Below, in pieces: positions 44,989 to 55,092 of a stretch of 63,668 bases of DNA. A program made the translations under genes and the position numbers. The notes under the pieces are model-generated. The model worked only from the letters and a program-made list of their open reading frames with translations, was not told the origin of the DNA and did not search any database. Each line of letters starts with the position of its first letter. Within the stretch, counting starts at the first letter, position 1. The stretch is from an uncultured SAR86 cluster bacterium (GTDB lineage: Bacteria; Pseudomonadota; Gammaproteobacteria; Magnimaribacterales; D2472), in NCBI GenBank assembly GCA_902594005.1, contig CACJKN010000004.1:1-63668 (forward strand), read 5' to 3'.

Positions 44989-45786
44989 ATGGATATAAAT
45001 AAATTATTTAACATTGATGGAAAGACAGCATTAATTACTGGCGGATCTCGGGGTATTGGAGAAATGATTGCAGCTGGGTTTTTAGCGAATGGTGTTAAGG
45101 TCTATATTACTGCCAGAAAGGAAGCGCCGTTAATAGATAAAGCTAAGGAGCTATCAGAAAAATTTAATGGAGAATGCGTTGCAATTCCATGCGATCTTAG
45201 CAATATGGAAGGTATACAAAAGCTTGCTTCTGATTATCTAAATCATGAAGATAGTTTAGATATTTTAGTGAATAATGCCGGTGCTGCATGGGGCGAGCCA
45301 TATGAAAACTTCTCAGAGAAGGGCTGGGATAAGGTTATGGATACAAATGTTAAAAGTATGTTCTTTTTAACAAGAGATCTCACTCCTGCTCTTACAAAAA
45401 ATGCCTCTGATGACGAACCTTCAAGAGTTATAAATATTGGATCAATAGATGGAATCAATGTGCCAATATTTGAGACTTTTTCTTATAGTGCTTCAAAAGC
45501 CGCTGTCCATCATCTTACTAGAGCTCTTGCAAGTAAGTTAGTAAGGGAAAATATACTTGTTAATGCAATTGCACCTGGTCCATTTCCAAGTATGATGCTG
45601 GGTTCAGCCGTAAATCATGATTATTCCGGAATTGCAGTACGAAACCCAAGAAAAAGGGTTGGAACTCCAGAAGATATTGCAGGACTAGCTATATTTTTAT
45701 GCTCTCGAGCTGGCTCTTATACAATTGGCGAGACAATTACTTGTGATGGGGGTCTTGTGAATGCCTCAGGGCATGATCTGAGCTAA
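44989..45786 (+). CDS. Short-chain dehydrogenase/reductase
   Basis: 265 residues, classical SDR. The NAD(P) motif is GGSRGIG (18-24), NNAG at about 95-98, and the catalytic triad is Ser152, Tyr166 and Lys170 in YSASK. C-terminal TIGETITCDGG is typical of the family. The substrate is not fixed; RhlG- or BKR-like enzymes use 3-oxoacyl or gluconate-type substrates. A GAGAGGA ribosome site precedes the ATG. It overlaps the convergent LysR gene by 4 nt. Confidence 0.93.
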   Translation: MDINKLFNIDGKTALITGGSRGIGEMIAAGFLANGVKVYITARKEAPLIDKAKELSEKFNGECVAIPCDLSNMEGIQKLASDYLNHEDSLDILVNNAGAAWGEPYENFSEKGWDKVMDTNVKSMFFLTRDLTPALTKNASDDEPSRVINIGSIDGINVPIFETFSYSASKAAVHHLTRALASKLVRENILVNAIAPGPFPSMMLGSAVNHDYSGIAVRNPRKRVGTPEDIAGLAIFLCSRAGSYTIGETITCDGGLVNASGHDLS

Positions 45787-46688
45787 ACTTTTTGAGCTTC
45801 GGCAAAGGCTTCGATTAAAAGATCTTTCATCCATAGGTGAGGACCTTCATTATCATCACTGGAATGCCAAATTAGATGTTGCTCTACTTTTGGCAGGTCA
45901 ATTGGGAGTTTCTGAAAAGCTAAATTATTTTTAATTGCAAAGGTTTTAGAGCAAATCAAAACATAATCACTATTTTTCACAATTTGAGGAGTAACCATGA
46001 AGTGTTGAGCTCTTAACGCAATATCTCTTTTAAGTTGAAGCTTTTCTAGCTCAACATCAATTAATGATGGGCCTCTTCTTCTGTTAGATATATTGATATG
46101 TTTTAAGCTTAAAAACTCTTTCATAGTAAGCTTCTTTTCATCACCAATTGGATGATTCTTTCGATGCGCACAAACAAACTCATCTTCGAAAATTAGATCA
46201 TGTTTTATATCTTTAGATCTTGGGATAACTGGGTCAACAACAAAATTTAATTGATTGGTTGCAAGAGCATGAACAAAATCTTTTCTTTCAAATTGATAGC
46301 TCTCAATAGAGACTCTTGGAGCAATTGTTTTTATTTTTTTTAAAATATAAGGAAGAACTCTCTCTTCAGAAATATCGCTTAAAGAAATTCTGAAAGTTAA
46401 TTCGCTGGTTTCTGGATTGAACTCATCTGGCTCGTTCACACTTTTTTGCATTAAATCTAATGCTTTTTTAACATCTAAAATAATATTTTCTGTTTTCTGG
46501 GTCGGGGTCATGCCTGAACCTGTTCTTATGAAGAGATCATCATCAAACTTTTCTCTCAAACGAGCAAGTGCATTACTAACAGCAGGTTGAGTTATTCCGA
46601 CAACCTCAGCTGCTTTCGTAAGACTTCCTTCTGTATATATCGCGTTAAGAACTACAAAAAGATTTAAATCAAACGTACTTATTTTCAT
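45783..46688 (-). CDS. LysR-family transcriptional regulator
   Basis: 301 residues. The N-terminal winged HTH (about 3-62) has NLFVVLNAIYTEGSLTKAA (in part) and QPAVSNALARLREKF typical of LysR; the periplasmic-binding-like effector domain follows. It resembles the NodD/LinR-like subgroup (DLNLFVVL, NRRRGPSLIDVEL). It is divergent from an acyl-CoA dehydrogenase gene with two palindromes between, so it probably controls that gene. It is convergent with the SDR gene. Confidence 0.93.
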   Translation of the reverse strand: MKISTFDLNLFVVLNAIYTEGSLTKAAEVVGITQPAVSNALARLREKFDDDLFIRTGSGMTPTQKTENIILDVKKALDLMQKSVNEPDEFNPETSELTFRISLSDISEERVLPYILKKIKTIAPRVSIESYQFERKDFVHALATNQLNFVVDPVIPRSKDIKHDLIFEDEFVCAHRKNHPIGDEKKLTMKEFLSLKHINISNRRRGPSLIDVELEKLQLKRDIALRAQHFMVTPQIVKNSDYVLICSKTFAIKNNLAFQKLPIDLPKVEQHLIWHSSDDNEGPHLWMKDLLIEAFAEAQKV

Positions 46689-46726
46689 ATTTTACGAGAC
46701 ATGTATAGATTTGCTTTCTACTTAAA

Positions 46727-46740
46727 GTTATCATGATAAC
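46727..46740. promoter_or_regulatory. Palindrome GTTATCATGATAAC, candidate LysR operator
   Basis: A perfect 14-bp palindrome in the 116-nt region between the divergent LysR and acyl-CoA dehydrogenase genes. It sits about 39 nt from the LysR start codon, a place expected for the recognition-binding site of a LysR regulator. Confidence 0.6.
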
Positions 46741-46758
46741 AATATATTTGTAATATTC

Positions 46759-46779
46759 ACAGTATTTATAATGTACTGT
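46759..46779. promoter_or_regulatory. Second inverted repeat overlapping the -10 box of the acyl-CoA dehydrogenase
   Basis: ACAGTA (46759-46764) and TACTGT (46774-46779) flank a perfect TATAAT at 46767-46772. A regulator bound here would overlap the promoter, so it could be the LysR activation-binding site or a repressor site. Confidence 0.55.
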
Positions 46780-46804
46780 AAGTCAAACCATAGTGGGGAT
46801 AAAA

Positions 46805-48025
46805 ATGAGTATGAATCTAAGACCTGAAGCCCAAGAATTATTAGAAAGAGTATCTAATTTTCTTGAAAGTGAGGTTGCTCCTAACGAAGCTAAATTTCAT
46901 GAACAAATAAAAACTGATGAAAACAGATGGAATTATTTCCCGGAGATTGTTGAGGAGCTAAAAGACAAGGCAAAATCTCAAGGTCTTTGGAATCTATTTC
47001 TGCCCGAAAGCGAATTTGGAGCAGGACTAACAAATTATGAATATGCTCATCTTGCCGAGCAAATGGGAAAATATAGTATGGGATCAGAGGTTTTTAATTG
47101 TTCAGCTCCTGATACCGGAAACATGGAAGTTATAGCAAGATATGGTAATGAAAAACATCAAGAGGAGTGGCTAAAGCCTTTACTTGATGGTGAGATAAGA
47201 TCATGTTTCGGAATGACAGAGCCTGGTGTAGCTTCGTCTGATGCAACAAATATGCAAGCGACTGCTGTTTTAGATGGCGATGAATATGTTATTAATGGAG
47301 AAAAATGGTGGACCTCAGGCGCAGGAGATCCAAGATGTAAAATTATGATATTTATGGGTGTCACGAACCCAGATAATGCAAAACATCAAAGGCATTCTAT
47401 GATCTTAGTTCCTATGGATGCAGATGGTTTAGAAGTCCAAAAAATGATGCATGTATTTGGCTATGATGATGCTCCTCATGGCCATGCGCATATCAAATTT
47501 AATAATGTAAGAGTTCCAAAAGATAATTTACTTCTCGGTGAGGGAAGGGGGTTTGAAATTGCTCAAGGAAGATTGGGACCTGGAAGAATTCATCATTGTA
47601 TGAGGGCTATTGGTGTAGGCGAGAGAGCACTTGAATTAATGTGTACTCGGGGAATAGACCCAAACAAAAATGCATTTGGTAAACCTTTGGCACAACTAGG
47701 TGGTAATTTCGATCATATTGCAGACTCTAGAATTGAGCTTAATGCAGCAAGACTACTAACACTTGATGCTGCTCATAAGATGGATACCGTTGGAAATAAA
47801 GTTGCTGCAAGTGAGATTGCACAAATTAAAGTTATGGTTCCAAACATTGTTCTCGATATAATTGACAGAGCGATTCAAATACATGGAGGTGAAGGAGTTT
47901 CACAGTTAACACCTTTAGCATCTATGTTTGCTCATATGAGAACATTAAGACTAGCTGATGGTCCTGATGAAGTACACAGAAGAGCTGTAGCAAGATATGA
48001 ATTGGGAAAATATATTACGAAATAA
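46805..48025 (+). CDS. Acyl-CoA dehydrogenase
   Basis: 406 residues starting at ATG 46805, preferred over the GTG at 46793 because GGGGA lies 6 nt upstream. It has the acyl-CoA dehydrogenase domains with [16 protein letters not shown] (CoA/FAD contact), [10 protein letters not shown], and C-terminal [15 protein letters not shown] with [15 protein letters not shown]. The GEGV block is that of the long FadE/ACAD10-11-like group. It probably oxidises an acyl-CoA using ETF. It is divergent from and likely controlled by the LysR regulator. The following lipoprotein's possible start lies inside its 3' end. Confidence 0.93.
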   Translation: MSMNLRPEAQELLERVSNFLESEVAPNEAKFHEQIKTDENRWNYFPEIVEELKDKAKSQGLWNLFLPESEFGAGLTNYEYAHLAEQMGKYSMGSEVFNCSAPDTGNMEVIARYGNEKHQEEWLKPLLDGEIRSCFGMTEPGVASSDATNMQATAVLDGDEYVINGEKWWTSGAGDPRCKIMIFMGVTNPDNAKHQRHSMILVPMDADGLEVQKMMHVFGYDDAPHGHAHIKFNNVRVPKDNLLLGEGRGFEIAQGRLGPGRIHHCMRAIGVGERALELMCTRGIDPNKNAFGKPLAQLGGNFDHIADSRIELNAARLLTLDAAHKMDTVGNKVAASEIAQIKVMVPNIVLDIIDRAIQIHGGEGVSQLTPLASMFAHMRTLRLADGPDEVHRRAVARYELGKYITK

Positions 48026-49916
48026 TTTGAATTTTAAGTTTTATAAAAAAAAATACTCCCTTCTTACATTTTTTACTATATTTTTATTCTCTTGCTCATC
48101 CAGCAATAACGATAATTTATCTGAAGACAATACCAATCAACAAGATACAACAACAAAAGTTATTGAGGCAAGACCCTTAAACACAACTAATAGTTGGTCA
48201 AAAGATATTAAATTTAATTTTTATGATGTCTCGCTTTTAGGGATTAGAAATTTTTTAGCAAGCCCTGAGCAACACTCAGACTCAACTGATTCGGGTTCTG
48301 GTTCTCATAACATAGAAACTTGGGATTCTTTTGGAAATGAAATTATTGATTCAATTGTAACGAGTGAAGATTTATTTTTAGCTGATATATCTTTCAATTC
48401 AAATAATGGCGATTTTTATCTTATCACTGATCCGCATATACAGAATGCTCTTACGAATAACAGTTTTTCTGGGGCTGATTGTTCAATAATTAGGGTTTAT
48501 TCTGTAAATAATGAATATGAATGTATTTTAATCTTTGATACAGGTCGTGCAGAACCAAATTTGAAACGTTTGTCTACATCTTTAGACTTCTCAAGAAGAA
48601 CTATCGAATGGAATTCACAAAATTATGGGATTTTAAATGCTTATGTAAATTCTGACTTTCCTTCAAATATATCTGGAGGAACAAATAGTTCAGTCACTTT
48701 ATTTTTTGATGATCTCAATAGCGCATTTATAGCCACAGAAGAGGGTTATAGAAATGAAGCTAGTGTCTGGATAAACAATAGTATGTTTGTTACTTTTGAT
48801 GGGCCATGGTATTTGGATGATGGCGGGCTTTATAATGGTAATCCATATAAATATAATTTTTGGGAAATAATTGATGGCCTTCCTACAGTAATTTATTCAT
48901 ATGAATGCTTTAGCTGCGATGACTCATTTAACTTCTTAGTCGAAAGTGGTGGGAAGGTGTATACAAAGAGTAAGATCTTTTCCGTATCTAATTCAGGAAC
49001 TATAAACATAAAAGATAGTGCAATTGAATTTCCAATGAGTTCGAAAGAAGGAAAGATTTGGGCTCTTGATAATTATCATGATGAAAATACTCCAATAGAA
49101 ATTGAGGAAGTTCTTAATGATTCAATCAATAATTCAAGTGCAAAAGTCTTGATTATTAGCGATATAGGAAATATAAATTTGCAAAGAGGATCCGGTATAG
49201 CCCCTATTCAATATAATCCAATAAATATTCATTCAGATTACTTGATGTATCTGAAAGTATTTGAACCTAAAAATCAGATTTCCTCTATTGAGGGAAAGGC
49301 ATTTGATGTAAATAGCATTTTTGATCTTGATGGAGGTGCAAGCCTCTCATTTGTAAATTCAAATTTAATGACTATTAGCCTCTCGGAGGATTTTGATGAT
49401 AGTAATGATTTGATTATTGACTATATGGTTAATGATGATACGAATAATCATTCATTAATAATTGAAAAAAATACAATATCTAATTTCATTAACTCAGAAT
49501 ACTTTGATGGAAATCTCAAATGGCCAAGTCCAGAACCACAAAGAGAAGGTTTTTGCGTTTTCTCACTAGTCAGCAATCAAGAAACTTGCACTTTAATAGA
49601 AAATTATGACGTACATATTATCGATCTTGAAAGTTATGACTTTCCTCAACGATTTGATGGAGCTGAGGAGTATCCAAACCCAAATCATCTTTATAATCTC
49701 TTAGGAAGAGCATTGCCAGGAGTGCAAACTATTCAGCTTATTAATGATGAATTAGCTGTCTATTTTAAAGATAGTAAAGATAATAATTATTACAAAGGAT
49801 CTGCAAATATTGATGATTTTTTGAGCAATGGATATCAATCGCTTTTAATTCAAACCTCATCAAATACTGAGGGTGATTTAGAATTAATAATGAGTCTTAT
49901 TGATATTACAAATTAG
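47997..49916 (+). CDS. Large lipoprotein of unknown function
   Basis: 639 residues from ATG 47997, which lies 29 nt inside the acyl-CoA dehydrogenase gene; a TTG at 48027, right after that stop, would also give a lipoprotein signal and may be the true start. The lipobox is LFSC, followed by a Ser/Asn-rich linker. The mature part is beta-strand-like, rich in Asn, Asp, Ser and aromatic residues, with CFSCDD and other scattered cysteines; it could be a beta-propeller or surface-adhesion lipoprotein. Family not recognised. No Shine-Dalgarno is seen at either start. It is followed by tRNA-Val. Confidence 0.7.
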   Translation: MNWENILRNNLNFKFYKKKYSLLTFFTIFLFSCSSSNNDNLSEDNTNQQDTTTKVIEARPLNTTNSWSKDIKFNFYDVSLLGIRNFLASPEQHSDSTDSGSGSHNIETWDSFGNEIIDSIVTSEDLFLADISFNSNNGDFYLITDPHIQNALTNNSFSGADCSIIRVYSVNNEYECILIFDTGRAEPNLKRLSTSLDFSRRTIEWNSQNYGILNAYVNSDFPSNISGGTNSSVTLFFDDLNSAFIATEEGYRNEASVWINNSMFVTFDGPWYLDDGGLYNGNPYKYNFWEIIDGLPTVIYSYECFSCDDSFNFLVESGGKVYTKSKIFSVSNSGTINIKDSAIEFPMSSKEGKIWALDNYHDENTPIEIEEVLNDSINNSSAKVLIISDIGNINLQRGSGIAPIQYNPINIHSDYLMYLKVFEPKNQISSIEGKAFDVNSIFDLDGGASLSFVNSNLMTISLSEDFDDSNDLIIDYMVNDDTNNHSLIIEKNTISNFINSEYFDGNLKWPSPEPQREGFCVFSLVSNQETCTLIENYDVHIIDLESYDFPQRFDGAEEYPNPNHLYNLLGRALPGVQTIQLINDELAVYFKDSKDNNYYKGSANIDDFLSNGYQSLLIQTSSNTEGDLELIMSLIDITN

Positions 49917-49979
49917 TTAACATTGATCATAGAAAAAACTTTATAATTCTCAATATATTTAATATTTAGTTTTTTTTAA

Positions 49980-50057
49980 GACTCTGTAGCTCAGTTTGGT
50001 TAGAGTGCTTGCTTGACATGCAAGAGGTCGCTGGTTCAAGTCCAGCCAGAGTCACCA
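49980..50057 (+). tRNA. tRNA-Val(GAC)
   Basis: 78 nt including encoded CCA. The acceptor GACTCTG pairs with CAGAGTC; the anticodon stem CTTGC/GCAAG encloses loop TTGACAT with anticodon GAC; the T-loop is TTCAAGT. The downstream ATG lies 20 nt beyond the CCA end. Confidence 0.96.
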
Positions 50058-50077
50058 TTTTAAAAAGAGGAGTTATT

Positions 50078-51265
50078 ATGTATTTAAAATCTTTATTTTT
50101 ATTCAGTCTATTGATAAGTTTTAATTTGAATGCCAGTGAAAACTTAGAAATTAAAGATCCAAATGAATTGGGAGTCAGTCAGTCAGATATAGATAATTTA
50201 TTTAATTTATCTTTCGAGGATGAATCTACTCAATCAGTTGCACTCCTTAAAAATGGCTATCTTATTGGTGAAAGGTATGCGGATGGTTTCAATAAAGATT
50301 CATATGGTACTTCTTGGTCAATGGCAAAGAGTTATTACGCAGCTTTAATTTTAATTTCCATTGACAGGGGTGAAATAAAAAGTCTTGATGAAAAAGCCTC
50401 AAATTACTTGCCTTTTTTTGATGATGAAAGATCTGTTATTACAATTAGGCAGCTTTTAAATATGTCTAGCGGGTTGCAATATCCAGATCATCAACATGAA
50501 ACTATGTTCTTTAGAAAAGATCATCTTGAATATTCAAGAAATGTGAAATTAGAAAAAGAGCCAGATACTTTGTTTGAATATAATAATGTCAATTCCATGC
50601 TCCTAGGTGAGATACTAGAAGCTGCTACAGGAAAGAAAGCCGATACTCTCTTAGAGGAAAGAATTTTAAATAAGATTGGCGTTGAGAAAAAGACTCTTTG
50701 GCGAGATGAGGCACAAAATGTTTTAACTTACTGTTGTATTGATATGTCTGCAAGAGATTATGCTAAGTTTGGTCAATTATTCTCAAATGGAGGCAGCTGG
50801 AACGGCGAACAAATAATTTCTAAAGAACTAATTGATGAGACTTTCCAATATGTTTGGGATACACCTAATTGGTGGACTGATGAGAAAAGGGGCTATTCAC
50901 TGCATTGGTGGGTATCAAGATATACTGAAGAATCAAAGATCTTCAATGCTAGTGGAAGATTTGGTCAGTACATCTTTGTTGATCCAAAGAATGATATTGT
51001 TTTTGTAAGAATAACTAAATACAAGCCTTCCAATGGGTCTGTCCAAAAATGGGGAAATCTATCATGGTTAAGCGCACTCAATAATGTTGAATTTTTGATT
51101 TGGTTTTATCAAAAGCTAGAAAAATGGGGATTTATATCAATTGAGGCAAAAGAGGGAAGAGAAGTTACAGTTATTACACCTAATACAGATAGAGATGGAG
51201 CTTCTAAAGAATTTTATGAAAACTATAGTTTAGTTTTAGATGCTATTGATGAATTATCTTCTTAA
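50078..51265 (+). CDS. Exported serine hydrolase, class C beta-lactamase/esterase family
   Basis: 395 residues from ATG 50078 (ribosome site GAGGAG); the longer open frame from 50009 starts inside tRNA-Val and is not used. A Sec signal peptide ends near LNAS. The SxxK motif is SMAK (Ser81, Lys84), the YxN motif is YNN (Tyr168, Asn170), and an HWW-type block near the C-terminus stands for the KTG box. Relatives include esterases and D-aminopeptidases as well as beta-lactamases. It is convergent with the SLC13 gene with no gap or terminator. Confidence 0.9.
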   Translation: MYLKSLFLFSLLISFNLNASENLEIKDPNELGVSQSDIDNLFNLSFEDESTQSVALLKNGYLIGERYADGFNKDSYGTSWSMAKSYYAALILISIDRGEIKSLDEKASNYLPFFDDERSVITIRQLLNMSSGLQYPDHQHETMFFRKDHLEYSRNVKLEKEPDTLFEYNNVNSMLLGEILEAATGKKADTLLEERILNKIGVEKKTLWRDEAQNVLTYCCIDMSARDYAKFGQLFSNGGSWNGEQIISKELIDETFQYVWDTPNWWTDEKRGYSLHWWVSRYTEESKIFNASGRFGQYIFVDPKNDIVFVRITKYKPSNGSVQKWGNLSWLSALNNVEFLIWFYQKLEKWGFISIEAKEGREVTVITPNTDRDGASKEFYENYSLVLDAIDELSS

Positions 51266-53029
51266 TTAAAGCCAGACAAATAGTATCATTGGTATTGAAG
51301 CTAAGACTATAAGAATATCTAGTGGTAATCCAAGCCTCCAATAGTCAGAAAACTTATAATTGCCTGGACCCATTACTAAAGTATTACATTGATGGCCAAT
51401 TGGCGTTAAAAAAGCGCAACTTGCTCCAACTGCAACTACCATGAGAAATGGCTCTAAAGGCTGCCCTAATTGAAGAGCGATATTTACGGAGAAAGGAGCC
51501 ATTATTACTGCCGTTGCTGCATTGTTAATTACATCAGTTATCAACATCGTAATTATTAGAATAATCATCAAGACCCAAAAGATGTGAAGATCACCTGCTA
51601 AAGATACAACCTCGGTTGCTATAAGGGCAGTGATACCTGTTGACTCTAATGCCTGTCCAATCGGGATCATTGCTGCAAGCATAATAACAATTGGCCATTC
51701 AATATGCCTATATAGGTTGCTTTTAAGTATTTTGATCCCCACAAATCCCAACACGCATAAAAGGAAAGCAGTAAGAACATTAATTACATTAAAGGCAGCA
51801 AGCAAAATAGCAGTCATAAAGAAAATTACAGCCTTTAAAAATCTACTTCTACTAGGAAGAGTAGATATCTCTCGAGATCTAATTGGCATCAGGCCAAGAT
51901 GATTTATTTTTGCAGTAACATCTTCCTTGTCTGTATCTCTGACACCTAAAAGTAAAACATCTCCTATCTTAAACATTTGCTTGGAGAGCCTAGTTCTGAA
52001 TCTGGCACCTTTTCTCCACATACCAAGCAAAAATAACTCTTCATAAGCAAGTTTAATTAAATAATTCTGCTTTCTTCCAACAAGCCTTGATCCTGGAGTA
52101 ATAACTACCTCTATTTCATCAATTAACTCCTCTTTGAGATCATGAGAACTTTCAGCAATATTTAAACCAAATCTATCTTGAATGGATGAGATATGATTTG
52201 GAGAAACCTTCATCACTAAGTGTTGATCAGCTCTTATCTTTGAGTTATTTCCGACTTTAGACACAGACCCTTTTTCATTAACAAGTCCAAGAATTTCAGT
52301 TTCATTTCCTGCTTTTTTAATAAAGCTTGAAAATGTTAGACCAATTGCATTACTCCCCTCTGGAACAACTAGCTCGAATAAGAAGTTATCAAGATCTATA
52401 AGATTATTTGTCTTTGCAAGTTTTCTTTTTGCAACGAGTTTGCTGCTTATCAATCCAATGAAAATTATACTTAAAAAGCTTACAAGCAAACCCACATAAG
52501 AGAAATCAAAGAAATTAAAAGCTTCCCCAGTGTAGGATTCTTTAAATTCAGCAATAATAATATTTGGAGGGGTGCCAATGAGTGTATTCATTCCTCCTAA
52601 AATTGATGCAAACGCAAGAGGCATAAGAAATTTTCCAGCGTGCCATCCCATTTTTTGACAAGTTGATAGAGTAATTGGAAGTAGAAGTGCCATTGCACCT
52701 ATGTTGTTAATGAATGAAGAAAGAATGGCTGCAATGAACATTATTAGAAATAAGAACTGTGTCTCACTTGGAGAAAATCTTCCAATAATGTTTCCCGTGA
52801 CAGCTGATAAACCTGCATCCTGAAGGCCTTTGCTTATAAGCAAAACTAAAGCAACAGTTATAACCGCTGGATGAGAAAAACCAATGAAAGCATTCTCAAT
52901 TTTTATGACATCAAAAAGTATAAGAAGGGCCAATGCACCCAGAGACACATAATCATACCTATACTTACCTGAAATAAAGAAAACTAAAAGTCCAATAATT
53001 ACAATGGACAGAATTAATTGATCATTCAC
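51266..53029 (-). CDS. SLC13-family transporter with TrkA-C domains
   Basis: 587 residues. Two membrane bundles (about 1-195 and 390-587) carry the SLC13/ArsB-like helices, including NNIGAMALLLP and the C-terminal NNAATAVIMAP repeats; GGMNTLIGTPPNII is a typical DASS loop. Between them lie two soluble RCK_C/TrkA-C domains (about 210-370), the layout of bacterial sodium/dicarboxylate- or sulfate-like transporters with regulatory RCK domains. It overlaps the MscS gene by 8 nt and is last in a minus-strand operon. Confidence 0.92.
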   Translation of the reverse strand: MNDQLILSIVIIGLLVFFISGKYRYDYVSLGALALLILFDVIKIENAFIGFSHPAVITVALVLLISKGLQDAGLSAVTGNIIGRFSPSETQFLFLIMFIAAILSSFINNIGAMALLLPITLSTCQKMGWHAGKFLMPLAFASILGGMNTLIGTPPNIIIAEFKESYTGEAFNFFDFSYVGLLVSFLSIIFIGLISSKLVAKRKLAKTNNLIDLDNFLFELVVPEGSNAIGLTFSSFIKKAGNETEILGLVNEKGSVSKVGNNSKIRADQHLVMKVSPNHISSIQDRFGLNIAESSHDLKEELIDEIEVVITPGSRLVGRKQNYLIKLAYEELFLLGMWRKGARFRTRLSKQMFKIGDVLLLGVRDTDKEDVTAKINHLGLMPIRSREISTLPSRSRFLKAVIFFMTAILLAAFNVINVLTAFLLCVLGFVGIKILKSNLYRHIEWPIVIMLAAMIPIGQALESTGITALIATEVVSLAGDLHIFWVLMIILIITMLITDVINNAATAVIMAPFSVNIALQLGQPLEPFLMVVAVGASCAFLTPIGHQCNTLVMGPGNYKFSDYWRLGLPLDILIVLASIPMILFVWL

Positions 53030-54116
53030 TATTCTTTGGCAGAGACTCTACAAAAATGGATGAAGTTGGATACGCAAATTCCGAATTATTAGACTCCACA
53101 ATTTTGATTATATTTTTAATAAACCTATGTTTAATCTTTTTAAAGTCAGAAAAACCACAAACATCTGAATAGCAGAGAATTCCAACATCTATTGAGCTTG
53201 CTCCAAGCTCATTTATTGTTACAAGATGTTCTTGATTTGGATTATCTACAAAGTCATCAGATTCTTCAATGTGTTTAGAAATTTGGTCACAGATCCTTTC
53301 TAAATCCTCCAAAGAAGTCGAATAAATTAGATTTATTACCCAATTAATTCTTCTGTATTCCATATTTCCATGATTAATTAGTCTCATGTCAGATAAATCC
53401 TTGTTTGGAATTATCATTGGTGCAGTGTCAAAAGTTTTAATAATTGTTGAACGAAAACCAATAGTATCTACAACTCCATGAAGCTGTCCTGGGACTTCAA
53501 TTCTATCTCCAGGCTGGAATCTGTTCTCTCCAATAATTAAGATCCCTGAAATCAGGTTCTTGAAGAAATCTTGAGCACCCAGTGCAACTGCCACTGAGAA
53601 TAAACCTAAACCAGCTACTAGGGGACCAATTTGGATTCCAAAAAGCTCAAGAATTATGGCAATACCGATAATCCAAACTATTACTCTTGAAGACCTTTCT
53701 AGCCATATTTGCATTGACTCCGTCAACCAAGAAGTAGACGACATGGCTGTAAAAACAGGATGTATTGAATTTGCTAATGCAGAAAAAATTGTAAAAATAA
53801 TTAGAGCTTTAACAATATTTGAAGATATATCGCCTGCAACACCCTCAAGAGGCAAAATCATCGTTACTATGTATATACCGATTGTTACAGGAACATAGCT
53901 TAAGGGTTTTTTAACTGCTTTTAGAATTTCATCATCCAGTGAAGACTCTGTGCTATTTGCAAGTCTTTCAATGGAGGACACAACAACTGTAACTACAAAT
54001 CCTCTTAGAAGAAAAGATAGCAACAAGACGGCAATCGAAGCAATAATTTTGGTCATACTCACACCAAGAAGACCATTTACCCAAACCTCATTTAAAATTG
54101 CTAAAAAGTTATCCAT
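53022..54116 (-). CDS. Mechanosensitive ion channel, MscS family
   Basis: 364 residues. Four predicted N-terminal membrane helices precede the pore helix and the MscS cytoplasmic beta domain: GLFSVAVALGAQDFFKNLISG is the pore/TM3-adjacent region (shown split here), and ENRFQPGDRIEVPG and IPNKDLSDM are the conserved beta-domain motifs. It opens under membrane tension during osmotic downshock. It overlaps its neighbours by 8 nt on both sides, indicating a tightly coupled operon. Confidence 0.95.
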   Translation of the reverse strand: MDNFLAILNEVWVNGLLGVSMTKIIASIAVLLLSFLLRGFVVTVVVSSIERLANSTESSLDDEILKAVKKPLSYVPVTIGIYIVTMILPLEGVAGDISSNIVKALIIFTIFSALANSIHPVFTAMSSTSWLTESMQIWLERSSRVIVWIIGIAIILELFGIQIGPLVAGLGLFSVAVALGAQDFFKNLISGILIIGENRFQPGDRIEVPGQLHGVVDTIGFRSTIIKTFDTAPMIIPNKDLSDMRLINHGNMEYRRINWVINLIYSTSLEDLERICDQISKHIEESDDFVDNPNQEHLVTINELGASSIDVGILCYSDVCGFSDFKKIKHRFIKNIIKIVESNNSEFAYPTSSIFVESLPKNSE

Positions 54117-55089
54117 TATTGGTACCTAAAAGTTCATTGTATCTATTTGCATCTATATTTCCACCTGACAGAATAGTGAAAATTTTTTTATTTTGACAAA
54201 TCTCTTTATTTTGAAGTATGCATGCCAGGCCAATAGCTCCACTGGGCTCAACAATTAGATCAAATTCATCATAAAGGATTTTCATAGCCTCAATAATATA
54301 TTTATCATTTGCTGAGAGGCCCTTTGTATTAAGAGCAGAATTTATTCTAAAAGTAATTTCACCTGGTTGTGGATTTTCAAGCGCATCACACATTCCATGT
54401 TTTTTAGTTTTAATTGAGACTATATTATTTTGTAAGAATGATTTTTCATGATCGTTCCAGTCTTTTGGCTCAGCAGTATAAAGTTGACAATCACTCAAGC
54501 TATTTTTTAGAACAATCCCTGTGCCCGCAGCTAAACCTCCACCACTGCAACAAACAACTGACATATCAAATTTTGTATCGACTTCATCCATTACTTCCAA
54601 AGCAGCAGTTCCCTGACCATAAATTACATTTAAATCATCGAAGGGTTTAATAAGTTTTCTTCCGTCTTCCATGGCAATACTAAATCCAATCTCCTCTCTG
54701 TTATCTTCATCTCTATCATAAAAAATTACCTCTGCACCATACTCCTGCGTCTTCCGTATTTTTATTTTTGGTGCATCAGAAGGCATAATTATCTTTGCGC
54801 TAGTTCCAAGCTCCCTTGATGCATAAGCAATCCCTTGGGCATGATTACCTGATGAAAAAGCAACTACGCCTCTAGATTTTTCTTCTTCAGAGAGCGCTGA
54901 TATAGCCGAAGAAGCTCCTCTTAATTTAAAAGAACCTGTTTCTTGAAGGCACTCAGCTTTGAATGTTATGTCAGCTTTTAAAGCTTTGTTTATGCTTATG
55001 CTTGAAAGAACAGGAGTTTGGTAAACAATTTCGGAAATCCTTGAAAAGGAATCTTTAATATTTTCAAGCTCTTTTTTAAGCTCTAACAA
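54109..55089 (-). CDS. Threonine/serine dehydratase (PLP)
   Basis: 326 residues, fold type II PLP enzyme. The PLP lysine is Lys55 in ETGSFKLRGA, and the phosphate-binding loop is CSGGGLAAG. The length suits the short catabolic-type threonine dehydratase or serine racemase (no ACT domain), and not biosynthetic IlvA. It would deaminate threonine/serine to 2-oxobutyrate/pyruvate. It lies between the MscS (8-nt overlap) and TIGR02206 genes (3-nt gap) on the minus strand. Confidence 0.93.
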   Translation of the reverse strand: MLELKKELENIKDSFSRISEIVYQTPVLSSISINKALKADITFKAECLQETGSFKLRGASSAISALSEEEKSRGVVAFSSGNHAQGIAYASRELGTSAKIIMPSDAPKIKIRKTQEYGAEVIFYDRDEDNREEIGFSIAMEDGRKLIKPFDDLNVIYGQGTAALEVMDEVDTKFDMSVVCCSGGGLAAGTGIVLKNSLSDCQLYTAEPKDWNDHEKSFLQNNIVSIKTKKHGMCDALENPQPGEITFRINSALNTKGLSANDKYIIEAMKILYDEFDLIVEPSGAIGLACILQNKEICQNKKIFTILSGGNIDANRYNELLGTNNG

Positions 55090-55092
55090 CTC

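Noticed and set aside
50009-50077. In-frame ATG at 50009 extending the serine hydrolase upstream
   Set aside because: The start and first codons lie inside tRNA-Val; the ATG at 50078 has a good ribosome site and a signal peptide.
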